From positions 2,096,937 to 2,160,936 of the forward strand of contig MU001493.1 of assembly GCA_010093485.1 (NCBI GenBank): a stretch of DNA of 64,000 bases. The letters are read 5' to 3'. This DNA is from Karstenula rhodostoma CBS 690.94. Taxonomy: Eukaryota; Ascomycota; Dothideomycetes; Pleosporales; Didymosphaeriaceae. Made by a program: the position numbers and the translations under genes. Under the pieces are notes generated by a model that saw only the letters and a program-made list of their open reading frames with translations, made no database searches and was not told where the DNA came from. The stretch's first letter is position 1. Each line of letters opens with the position of its first letter. Below, one piece after another: positions 52,430-63,467 of the stretch.

Positions 52430-53750
52430 GTATCTAGTCTAAAATTAATCTAGATAGTCTAATAGTCCCCTTAATTAAGGATAATTACCCTATTTAACTA
52501 GTTATTCTAGAGGAACTATACTAACTAGTTACTTTAGATAACCTTAAAGATTATAAGTAGGAGCTTAAATTATATAAAAAGGATAAGAAAAGCTATATTT
52601 TAAGAATTATAAAATATTATACTATAGTCTCTAACTAGTAGATATACTATTCTAAGCTATAAAATCTCTAGAACTAGATTTATACTACTATCTCCTAAGA
52701 TCTCCTTACTCTAGTAATAATTAATATAGTTAAAGATAATAAATCTACCTTATAATATCTACTTTATATACTAAAGAATAATCTAGCGCCTACTAAAGAA
52801 GTAACTAAGAATTTTATTTAAATATAGTATTATATTTATCTTAATAAAGTAAAGAGTAAATAGTAGAATCTAGAGACTTAGTTTAAAGAATAGTAGCTCC
52901 TCTACTATAAAGTAATTATATATTTAGTTAAAGAAACTAAAGAAGTACTTATAACCTATAATTTCTTTAAAACTTTAGGCGAGAAGATTACCCCTAAGTA
53001 GTCCCGCTTAATTAAGTAATAAATCCTGCTTAATAAGACGCTTAGAAGGCCTATAATAATATTTTTTAAGATTAGAAAAGTATTTTTAATACTAATCTAG
53101 AAATAATTACTCTACCCTAATTATAAAAGGACTAGTATCTATATAATATTTAGTAGTTAGACTACTAAGCCTAGTAGGGAATTATCTAATAATATATAAA
53201 ATAATAATTATTTTAACTATCCCTATAAGAATACCTAATATAAATAGTAACTAATTAAATACTAATACTTATAGATAGCTATTATTAGTATTCTAATTAA
53301 TAGATTCTAAGCTTTTAACCTTTCTAATAAAGAGTAAAATAAAATCTTAAGCTATCTAAAGCTCTTATAATAGTTAAAGCTATAGACTAAGATTAATAGC
53401 GCTAATTAAAAAATAAGTAATAAGAAGTAGTTTACTATTAACTACTCTAGTAGTATTATAGTAGCTTTTATTAATCTAATTAATCTTTTAAGCGAAGTCT
53501 CTAAGAATAGAATCTATAATATAATATAAAATTCTTACCTACTTTCTAAGAGTATAATTCTAGATAGTATAGCTACTATTTATTTTATTAATAATTAGAA
53601 CCTTCTAGTTACTAGTTCTTTTAAGAAAGCGACTATAGAAAACTAAGTTAAAATAGGAACTTAAACTCTACCTATCTTAAGAATAGGAAATTATCTAATT
53701 AAGAATATTCTTTATAGTAAGAATAGGAAATAATTAGAGAATCTACTATT
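52430..53750 (+). pseudogene. Degenerate copia gag
   Basis: Plus-strand Gag relic. The start reads as a short segment ending in Asp-Asn-Tyr-Pro-Ile (KDNYPI), followed by LEEL and a Lys-rich helix (KLYKKDKKSYI). This matches the layout of UBN2/copia-type Gag N-termini: a G-x-NYP-W motif, then a helical segment ending in KKDKKA. Trp and Gln codons are stops. The nucleocapsid zinc knuckle should lie near 53.1-53.3 kb but was not resolved. Ends are approximate; the start codon may lie in or before the N gap. Confidence 0.65.
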
Positions 53751-56700
53751 TAAAGATATAAAGGTAGTTAAGAACTTTTATATAAATATTATCTTAAAAG
53801 TTTAACTTAAAAAAGTTAGTATTTAGTATCTTAGCTTAGATAATACCCTAAGGATTAGAATAATTAAATAAAGTATTATAATAGTAGACCTATAGTATAA
53901 GTATAATTTTATTTTCCTTAAATATAAGCCTATATACTCTTATTTTACTATTATAAATATAATTTAACTATTTAGGCTATTAAGAGAGAATATCTCCTGC
54001 TTAAATAGTAAAGAACTATAGTATAAGTAATTAGAACACCTTAGGAAAAAGGCTTTATAAGCTCTAGTTTCTAGCGTATACAGCATATTAATTAAAGGAA
54101 CGCGATAATAAGAATATAAGTATTATATAGTTATATATATAAGTAAGGTAATCTTATAATAACTATATAAGTATTTACTATATCTATTCTACTATATTAT
54201 ATAGGACCTATTTAATATAGAGTAAGGGTAAATACTTAAATCCTAGATTCTTATAATAAAGGAAGAATTTAGTAGGAAGTTCTATAATTTTAATCTATAA
54301 GGGAAGACGCTTTTAGAGATTCTATAATTAATAAAATACCTATTAACCTTTATAAAGAATAAGTACTAGCTCTAAATTATATAAATTTAGTAGAATAATA
54401 ATATAATAATACTCTTATAGTAAGGGATATTATAATATAAGGAATAAGTAATTAAAGAAGAAATTATAATTAACCCTTTACTACCTTATATATATAAAAC
54501 TAATAGTTTAGTAGAGTAAACTAGAAAAGAGCTAATTAAATAAATAGTAAAAATAAGGTCTAGCGCGAATCTACTAATAAAGCTATAGCTAGAGATTATA
54601 GATATAGTAGTCTAGCTATATAATATAAGCCTAAGCGCGGTATATAGCTTCTAATTACTAAATAAAATATTAGATAGCTAGTTCTAATAGTACTTTTAGT
54701 ACTATAAACTAGTAATTATATAATATATAATAGTAAATCTCTATCTAGACTAGAGTAGAATTTATATTTATAGATACTAAGTATATCCTTTAATAAAGGA
54801 TTGCGAAGCTAGGTATAATAGAAGGGGATTTAAAATAAATCTAAGAGCTTATATTAGGTACTTAGTAGACTATTAAACTTTTAATATCTATAGAATATAG
54901 GTTCCTATACTTAATTAAGTAATTATAACTAGAAATATTATATTTAATAAGATAATCTTCTACTAGGGAGTATATAAAGTTAAGCTCCTAAAGATAGAAG
55001 CTCTAAAAATTATAGAAAGTATTTATAAAGATAAGTTTAATAATCTAAAAGATATATTTAATATAATTAATCTTACTTCTAGCTTAAATAAGTACGCGAG
55101 TACTATAAGAATTAAGGATATTAAGTAACTATTTAAAGGTAAAAGATTAGAGTAGATAGATTCTAAGGATAGCTAACTAAGAAATTAGGAAGTAATAATA
55201 CTAACTACTATATAAGCTATAAGTATAGCTAGCTAGTAGCTAGGAATTTATATAGGCTAAGATTTAAGTATAGGACTTATAACCCTAGATATAATATTAT
55301 AGCTAGATATTATAGGGACTAATTAATATAATTATAAGGATACTAAAAGCTACTAGAATTAGAATTTAACTAGAAGAGCTAGTAAACTAGAGTTTTAAGA
55401 TAATACTTCCTTAGAGTAGGAGCTTTAAAATCCTACTATTACCTTTTAACTTAGTATAACTAACTCTATACTACTAGATAAAATAGGAAATTTACTAGTA
55501 AGTTAAAGGTAATAGCATGTCTTCCCTATAGTAAGTAGGGTAAGTAAATAACTTTAAAAAGAGGTGCCTAAAATTAACTAACTAATAAGTAGATATTTAC
55601 TAGTTTAAAGATTAAGATAATAAGATATAGATTATAATAATTAGCTAGAAGATAGATTAAATTTTAGTATATATATATTAATAGTAGATCTATTTTTAAA
55701 AGATAATTTTTAGATTAACTTCGCGTATATATTTATACTAGGAGTAGATAAAACCTAAGATAAGTATAAAGACTATAAAATACTAAATATAGTAGTTATA
55801 GTAACTATACTTAAGAAACTAAAACTAGTAATATTACTAGCTTATTTATATAGAGATAAGCTACTACTAGAACTAATACTCTAGAAATATCTACTTTCCT
55901 ATCCTCTAGGAAAGCTATTTAAGTAGGCTATAATTAAAGAGATTACTACCCTATAGTAGAAAGGAACTTAGATAAAGCTATCCTAATTATAAGTAATAGA
56001 ATATCTACTCCTATTAAAATAGGTATTTATATATAAACTTAATTAAGATAGTTAGTTTAAAAACTATAAAGCTTATATTATAGTTAGAAGGGACTTTTAA
56101 CTAAAGGATATCCTATACTTAACCTATACTACTATACTTATAGTAAGGTTATTTTAAGTAGTAATAGTAATTACTATAGAATTTAATCTTAAAATTAAAT
56201 AATATAATATTATAGGAGTATTCCTAAATACTATAATTATAGTAGATAATTTTATAACCTATAAACTTCTAGATAGGTTTAAGATACTAGAAATATATAT
56301 AAGATTAAATTAAGCTCTTTATAGTTTAAGAGACTTACTATTTCTCTAGTATAAAGAGTTTTCCCACTCGCTTAGAACTAAAGGGCTTAAAGCTTTAAAG
56401 GAAGAGTCTTATTTATTCCTTTCTAGAGATTAGAAAATCCTGGTACTATTCTATATAGATAATATACTACTTCTATATTATAATAACTATAGAGAATAAG
56501 CTTAAATACTATAGAATAAGGTTATAAATAAATATAAGATTAAAGATAAAAGACTAGTTAAGTAGTTTCTTAGAATATAAGTAATTAGAGACTAAGATAA
56601 TTAGATAATTATACTTATATATAATATATATATTAATAAGATTATAAAAAGATTTAAGCTTTATAAAACTAGTAGCTTTCTACTTACTCCTTTCTTAATT

Positions 56701-57470
56701 AATAAGCTTAAAAAGAGTAAAGGTAAAATATCGCTATAGTAAATTAAGAGTTATTAAGAAAAGGTTAGATTAGTATTATATATAGTAATTATACTATAAC
56801 TAGATATTATATTTACTATATTAAAGCTATCCTTCTTCCTTACTAATCTAAGTAGAAAGTATAAAATAGTAGTTAATTAAGTAATTCTATACTTCTATAG
56901 GACGCGCTAGAAAGTAATTTAGTTTAGTAGATATAATAGTCTAGACCTACTTATCTATAGAGATATATTTTTTATAGATAATCTACTAATAAGATAATTA
57001 TTTTATAGGTATATTACTTTACTATTTAGTAGCGCTATTCTATAGAAGATAACTCGCTAAAGTATAATTATAACTTTAACTATAAAAGTAGAGCTTCTAG
57101 CTCTAGAGTATATTAGTAAAGAAGTAATAGCTTTAAAGTACTTTTTTACTAAACTTATACTAGACTTAGAATTACTCTAGTAAATCTACTATAATAACTA
57201 GTAGATAATTAGACTAGTAATTAGAAAAAATAAAAGGATTACTATATATTTTTACTATATTAATATCTAAAATATATAGCTATAATAAGAGTATATAAAG
57301 AAATTATTTAAGGTTTTATATCTTAAAATAAGTAAAATATTTATAAATAGTTTAATAAAAATACTATTAAAGTAGTAGTTTACTAGATTTATATAATTAC
57401 TTAATCTTTAAGATATAAGTTTTATAATTATAGATATAGAAGAAGTAAAGTAAGTAAAAATTTATTAAAT
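53751..57470 (+). pseudogene. Degenerate copia pol: integrase, reverse transcriptase, RNase H
   Basis: The RT active site at 56443-56472 reads V-L-F-Y-I-D-N-I-L-L, the copia-type YVDDILL motif with the second Asp turned to Asn. RNase H is clearly readable at about 57050-57420: a segment in the position of the copia STTEAE-LAL block reads KVELLALEYISKEVIALK, followed by a block in the IHCDNQ position and an NI-N-I/M-WL-type stretch, ending LLNL-DI. In copia elements integrase precedes RT, so 53.8-55.5 kb should hold integrase, but its HHCC and DDE residues were not individually confirmed. TAG/TAA are frequent and a few TG/CA survive (cctggtac at 56438-56445). Confidence 0.82.
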
Positions 57471-59031
57471 TTAATTATAAAAAGTACTTTTTAACTAAAG
57501 AATAAAAGAAAAATAAAAAAAAAATAAAAGAAATCTATCTTACTTAAATATATTAAGTATCTAATTAAAGAGCTTATAAAGCTAAATATACTACTACACT
57601 TCTAATATATTAGAGCGCCTAAAATACCTATATCTAAAGCTATCCTAACTATAAATAAAAGATTCTTTAGCTTTAAAATACTTATTATAACTATATAGAT
57701 ATTCCTTAGAGTAATTAAAGTTAAACTACTACTAATCTATACTATAATAACTAATACTTAAGCCTACCTTATAGAGCTACTATAAAATATAGTACTTATA
57801 AAAAGTAGATATACTATACTTAGAAGTATATATAGCCTCCTATAAGTTTACCTCCTAGCTATCTATAGAGTAGACCTACTAGAAAGTAGGTAGAATAGGG
57901 ATAGGAGTAGTAGAAGTAAGAATAAGAGTAGAAGAAGTAGGGATAAAAATAGAAATAGAAGTAGATAGAAATAGGATAAAAGTAGGTAGAGTAGGAATAA
58001 AAGTAGAAAGAGTAGAAAGAGAGCTAGTTATTAAATAGGGGTTTTATAAAAGTATAAAAAGGGTCTTTTAACTTTTATTTTAATCCTTTAGTATAGCTTA
58101 AATATACTACTATAAATAATTAATCTTATAAGCCTATATATAGTTAGTAAAAATCTAAATAATAAGGAAGATAAAGGAAACTTATATTAAAGTTTAAATT
58201 ATTATAGAATAGGATAAAGTATATTATATATATAGCTAGAAATAATAGACTAAAATAATTAGTAAAGCTTAATTAGATAAGTAAAGAATCTAGCTTATAT
58301 TAATTTATATAAGTATATATAATAGTAAAAGTAGTATCTAGTCTACTAATTTATAATATTATAGTAGAGGCTATCTAACCTACTACTTAAAATACTTATT
58401 AAGTAGCTAAGGTAGTTTATTAGCTAAATAGCCCTAATATACTCTTCTTCTATAGCTAGGGGAGTATATAATATTATTAGAGGAGCTTAGCTAGAAGTAT
58501 AGAAAGTAGACTAAGTAGGAGGGTAACTAGATTAATAAGTTATTTAAGGAGTTATAGTAAATTTTTTAGTAGTAGCTATTTATTTAGCTTTAAGCCTCTC
58601 TTCTTATTTATATATTTTAGTAGCGCGAGCTTTAGTAGCGTTATTAGCTATCTAAAAGGTATAAATAAAATATTAAAAAGTAAAAGGTAAGAATATACTA
58701 TAAAATAGGATAATAGGGATAAAAAAGAGAAGTTTAAAAGGTATAAAAAATACCTTTTTATTCTACCTACCTTTACTAGTTTATACTATATAATAATTAC
58801 TTACCTTATTTACTATTACTTACTATACCTAGTTATAAGGTTACTACTATTTATAAGTATTATATTAAGCGCTAGGAGACTTTTACTCTAGCTAATTAGT
58901 ATTATAATACTAATAATAGTATAATATAAGTAGGAAATTATAGTCTAAGCTATATATTTCTAAGGGAAGCTAATCTAAATAATTAAATTCTATTAGTAGA
59001 TAAATAATAAGTACTATTTATCTAAGGAGTA
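57471..59031 (+). other. Extra 3' segment of copia element with coding-like traces
   Basis: About 1.5 kb between the end of RNase H and the 3' LTR. Plus-strand 57600-58030 reads as Leu/Lys-rich sequence running into a Val/Glu/Arg/Ile repeat encoded by a purine-rich tract. From about 58640 down to 58080 the minus strand reads as a possible protein (Ala/Thr/Lys/Arg-rich start such as ATKARATK, then IEEEYIRAI), but its stop density (about one in 11) does not exceed chance. Could be an extra ORF, captured host sequence, or a second nested insertion lacking visible ends. A purine-rich PPT-like ctaaggag sits right before the 3' LTR. Confidence 0.45.
57881..58024 (+). repeat. Purine-rich low-complexity tract (g/a with t)
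   Basis: About 140 bp of gtag/gaag/gaat-type repeats with almost no C. Its imperfect period is near 6-12 bp. As it contains no CA or TG it should predate RIP unaltered. Confidence 0.88.
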
Positions 59032-59237
59032 TATTAAGAATATAAATAATACTTAGTAATATTAGAGTTTATAGAGCTCTAATTAGCTATAATAAGGGGT
59101 ACCTTAACCTAAGTACTAAACTAATTTAGGATAAGTATAGTATATAACTAGCCTTTCTAGTAATCTTTTCTTATATAGTAATCTAATTAATTCGCTCCCT
59201 AAATAAAGGGATATTTAAGCTACTTTTCTCTACTATA
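59032..59237 (+). repeat. 3' LTR, copia (206 bp)
   Basis: Starts tattaagaat, ends ctctactata; same length as the 5' LTR, differing mainly by transitions. Confidence 0.95.
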
Positions 59238-59242
59238 ATTAA
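59238..59242. repeat. Target-site duplication attaa, right
   Basis: Matches 52050-52054. Confidence 0.9.
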
Positions 59243-59823
59243 GAATTATAAAAATAATACTTCTCTAGTTTACTAATATAAAAATAGAAAAACTATATTA
59301 TTAATATTATAAACCCTTCTATACCCTTATACCTAGAGTATATATAGATAGTTAAAGTATTTTAATCTAAAATCTTTATATTTTATTCTAAAATTATATA
59401 AAAAGTCCTTTACTAGTTTTTAAATACTATATATAGGCTAGTTATAGTGATAAAAGTTATAAGTATATTATTATAATTATTTAGTAATTTAAGAATCTAT
59501 AGGAGTCGTGTTATTATTATATTTAAAATAGTTTTCTAGAGATAATAAAAGAGGTACTTAATCTAGCGAGCTACTAAATAAGTAGATTCTAAATTTCTTT
59601 ATAATTTTAGATTATCTTACTATCTAGATATATTATTAATAGTAATTACTTATACTAGAATATAAGTTATAATAATAAGTCGAAAACTTTCTATAATAAG
59701 TTTATATAATACGTTAATATCCTTTATAAATTAAAATAACTCTTACTAAAATCCCTTAGTATAAAATTCCCTATTATTAAAGTATTATATCTTAAATTTA
59801 TCGCTAGGGTTATTAAGAATTTT
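59243..59823. other. RIP-degraded background between copia and element E copy 2
   Basis: About 580 bp with no recognised element. Contains somewhat more CG and TG than the left part of the window (agtgataaa near 59450, gtcgtgtt near 59505, ctagcgagc near 59562). Confidence 0.5.
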
Positions 59824-59833
59824 AGTAATAAAA
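59824..59833. repeat. Target-site duplication of element E copy 2, left
   Basis: agtaataaaa, an exact 10-bp match to 60755-60764. Confidence 0.85.
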
Positions 59834-60754
59834 CGCTAGCGTTAGTTAGTTACCTCTTTATTTATTTATTTAGAATCCTTACTTTACTAAGTTAAGTTTA
59901 TTTAATTACTATCTTTCCCTAGAACTAGTTATTAAGATCTATTAAAAGCTACTAATTATAGCTAGATACTAATTAATTTTATATTATAATCCTTATTACC
60001 TTATTCTACTATTAACGCGATACTAAGCTCTTATACTTAGTATTTTATAACTAAATATACTATATACCCCTAATACTCTACCTTTAAATACTAACCCTAT
60101 ATAGCTACTATCTCTATCCTTTACCCTATCCTTTATCCTTTACCCTTTATATATTACCCTATAGGCTCCGTACTTAGGGCTTAGGATAGGATAGGACTTA
60201 GGACTTTGCCTGTACTACTATACTGTACAGGATCTCCTATATCTAGTAGATACTTACCTTACCTATTATCTCTACTATAAACTTTTTATCCTTCTTAGTC
60301 TCCTTTTTATTATTATAGTAATTTTATATACCCTATATCTCCTATTACTATAGTGTATATCTATAATTACTAGTTATTAAGTATTATATTGCTAGCTAAC
60401 CCAGCTTATATAGTAATGGGAGAAAGTAATATAGGCGGCAGTACCCGCCTATATATATTTTTCTCCTAGTCTTAATAAGAACTGTCCTTTTTATCTATTA
60501 ATAACTCTCTATTATTAGAATTCTTATATATTAGTGGGTACGCGCTAAGTCTATTTAGGGTTAGTATCGCGCTAGTCCCGTTTTAGCTAGCTTAGCGCTA
60601 TACCCTTTCTAGTTAGCCTGTATATAGACGCTAGGCACGCCTTAGCCACTTTTTTAGTCCCCCTTTATTCATGTATTAGTAAAGTATAACGTGCCTTTTT
60701 ATCCCCCCTACTTTATTAAGTTACCCTACCTTATAGTGAATCTCTATAATATAT
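59834..60754 (+). mobile_element. Retroposon-like element E, copy 2 (921 bp), lightly RIP-mutated
   Basis: Shares both ends with copy 1 (35999-37297): cgctagcgttagttag at the start and agtgaatctctataatatat at the end. It is flanked by a perfect 10-bp duplication. The 3' two thirds (60190-60740) hold about 19 CA/TG dinucleotides, for example tttgcctgtact, actgtacagg, attgctag, aacccagc, gtaatggg, ggcagtacccgcc and ttcatgtatt, a density far above the rest of the window. It is the best available proxy for the unmutated sequence of the family. No coding frame is recognised. Internal differences from copy 1 include loss of the segment holding the (ATT)n run. Confidence 0.8.
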
Positions 60755-60764
60755 AGTAATAAAA
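60755..60764. repeat. Target-site duplication of element E copy 2, right
   Basis: agtaataaaa; see 59824-59833. Confidence 0.85.
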
Positions 60765-63398
60765 TCGTTATAAAGTTTTATATAGCTAAAGTTAATAAAC
60801 TTTATTCCTAATAAAAGAGATAATATATTAATAATCTCTAAGTTATAATAATATATATAATATAGTAGACCCTTACTCTAAGATATAAACTAGTAGGTTT
60901 TAACTAAAATTATAGGTAATTCTAGACTATAGCTTAGATTAATAGTAATTATATTATTTATCTATTCCCTAATATTTTAATTAGTAAGTTACTTAAGTTT
61001 AACCTTATCGTGTATATTATTAAAAAATAGAGGGGTAAAGTAATATAAAATATTAACGAGCCTAATACTAAAAATTAAATACTATTAATTATTAGTTATA
61101 AGTAGATTTATAGAATGGCGTCTTTATCTATATATATTTTATAGAGATTTAAAGTTTATTTCTCTAATCCTTATCTAGTTATATTACTTCTCTAATTTAT
61201 ATAGTAATTAACTACTTAATAATATAACGAAGGGATGGGATAATAGATACTCTAGTAAGAAGTTTTAATTAAAAACTAATCTATAGTAAAGAGACTAATT
61301 ATAAGTTAAATATTAAAGAATACTACTATTTATATATTATAGTCTTACTATATATTATAGTCTAGTAGATATATAGATATAATATAATATATCTAGGAAT
61401 ATAGTAAATATATACTAGTACTGGCTTACTAATTAGCTCGGGTAATAACACGACGTATCTCTAATATCGTGGCTTCTAAACCTATTTTTAAAGGCCTGTA
61501 GATAGATACTTAATAAGTTACTTAGCTTTCGGCTTAAAATATAGTAAATACTATTAAGTTAATATAATAAATTTATAATTATAGTATATAGACCTTAAAA
61601 TTAATATATATACTAGAAAATTAATTCTATATATAATAATAGAAAAATAGTAGTATATAAAGGAAATTTAATTCTATTTATTATTAAGGTTCTTAGTTAT
61701 AATAGCTTATAAAAAAGTATTAAGTAATCTAATAAATAATAAAAATATTTTTACTATAAAATAGTAGGGGTAAAAATGGTATTATATACGCTATAATTAT
61801 ATTATTAACTTATATATAAATTCTATAACTAGTTAATTCTAATCTATAAAAGAATTATAAGATTACTTACTACCTATTTATTTAGCCTAAACTATTTACT
61901 TTTTTATTTTCTTCTAACTCTCGCTCTAGACTTTCTAAGCCTAAGTTTAGAGATAAGTAAGGAAATAAGTAAGGGGATTTAGTTTTAGCTTAGTATATAT
62001 AGAATAAGGCTAAAAATAAGGCCTAGTTTAATTTTTCTACTATATCTTTAATATTTATATCGTTTTTTATATTATTTATCGATATAGGGTTATTCTATTT
62101 ATAGTAACTAAATATAATATATAATTAACTATAAATAGTAATATTATTTAAAAACTAGTAGTTAATTAATAGAAGTATTTATCGAGACTAAGAATATACT
62201 AAAAGATAGTAGGGGTTAAACTACTATTTTATACTAACTAAAATATTTAGTAGAAATACTAATTTTATAATAGAAACCCTAGTAATATTTTTAGAAACTA
62301 AATAAAAAATAGGAGCTCTAGAATACTAGATAGTCTTAGAATATTTATTTAGTTACTTATCTTCTTATTATTATATAAAAAGGTATATTAATACTACCTT
62401 AAAAACTATCTTAATATAGAGCTATTTATTTCTTTTATTAAGTTTTTACTAATTTAGATATATTTTAAGTATAATTAATATATAACTAGAAGTTATAAGA
62501 TAAAATTAGAGAAAAATAAATATAGAAATTAAATATACTAGAACGAGTTATTTTAAAGGGCTTAGATAGACCCTTTAGGTTATTAGTAAAGATTTAAGGA
62601 GTGGGTTATTAAGCTATAGAGAAAATAGTATAAAGGAAAGAATAAATAGAATAGATATAAAAAAACTATTAGTAAAAATTAAAAAGTAATATATTTTTAG
62701 TATAAACTTTTATATAATTTTTTTTATATAGTATAGAAAATAGTATATTTTTTAGTTAATAGTTAGTATTTTTAAAGAGTAGCCAGAAGCCCTATACCTT
62801 AGTTAGGTTTACTAAAAGGAGTAAAAATACTATAATAATTCTATAGATATTCTAGTCTAGGTTTTTATTAGAAATAAATAGAAGAGAAATAATTAGAGAA
62901 ATAGTAATAATATAATCTAGAACTATTAGTATATATTAGGTATTTATTTTATACTCTAAATAAAAAATAAGAATAGTAACTATAAAACTATATTCTACTA
63001 AAGTAATCTCCTATTATAAGAAGAATAAGATATCTCTATAGCTAATAATAAATATACTAAATATAGTTTAGGCTATATTTTTATTTATATACACGTAAGT
63101 AGAGGGAATATATAGGAGGGTAACTAGTAAAAAAAAGTAGTTAGTATAGAATATAGGTAAGGGACGAGAATATTTACTTTATTAGGGAGTGTATATATAT
63201 ATTAGATAACTACTACTACTTACTTCTAGTTACTATTTAATAATTAAGTATATTATACTTTAGAATATAAAGTAATTAACCTTTTATATATATAAATTAT
63301 ATAGAAATATTATTATATTAGTATTAAGAATATAAAAGGCTTATATATCTAGGTATTATAGAACTACTATTTTATAAACCCGTAAATAAATAATATTA
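60765..63398. other. RIP-degraded background, less completely mutated
   Basis: About 2.6 kb with no recognised element, continuing the sequence left of element E copy 2. Residual CA/TG and CG are commoner here than at the left of the window (atcgtgtata 61018, aatggcgtc 61114, gatggga 61235, aacacgacgtat 61447, atcgtggc 61465, cctgta 61496, agtgggtt 62601, gccagaag 62781, acacgtaag 63092). No open frame of convincing length. Confidence 0.45.
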
Positions 63399-63467
63399 TC
63401 TACGCTAATTCTAATTTATATACTATAAAATTATAATTTATAGTATATAAATTAGAATTAGTATAGA
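63399..63467. repeat. Long palindrome (31-bp arms, 7-bp spacer)
   Basis: The inner 25 bp of each arm are perfectly complementary (63405-63429 and 63437-63461) around the spacer attataa. A further six bases on each side (tctacg / tataga) extend the pairing with two mismatches that are both RIP-type transitions. The structure would form a strong hairpin or cruciform. It may be a MITE-like terminal structure or an inverted duplication; no flanking duplication was found. Confidence 0.93.

Larger units (their letters stand above)
52055..59237 (+). mobile_element. Ty1/copia LTR retrotransposon, 7.18 kb, RIP-killed
   Basis: Bounded by two 206-bp LTRs of identical length and the 5-bp duplication attaa. 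Plus-strand order is primer-binding site, gag, integrase/RT, then RNase H, as in Ty1/copia. RNase H ends near 57.42 kb, yet the 3' LTR starts only at 59032, leaving about 1.5 kb of extra sequence; most copia elements end shortly after RNase H. A 10-N assembly gap lies just upstream of gag. Residual CA/TG sites are somewhat commoner here than in the gypsy copies (for example gccacaataagg, cctgctta, atacagcatatt, agcatgtc), suggesting lighter RIP or a younger insertion. Confidence 0.93.

Noticed and set aside
58080..58640. Antisense gene inside the copia tail as a firm annotation
   Set aside because: Stop density about one in 11 equals the chance level for this composition; kept only as a trace in the tail entry.
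59834..59860. ttagttagtt at the start of element E as telomeric repeat
   Set aside because: Only two or three TTAG units, no GGG, internal position, and it is part of a dispersed element.
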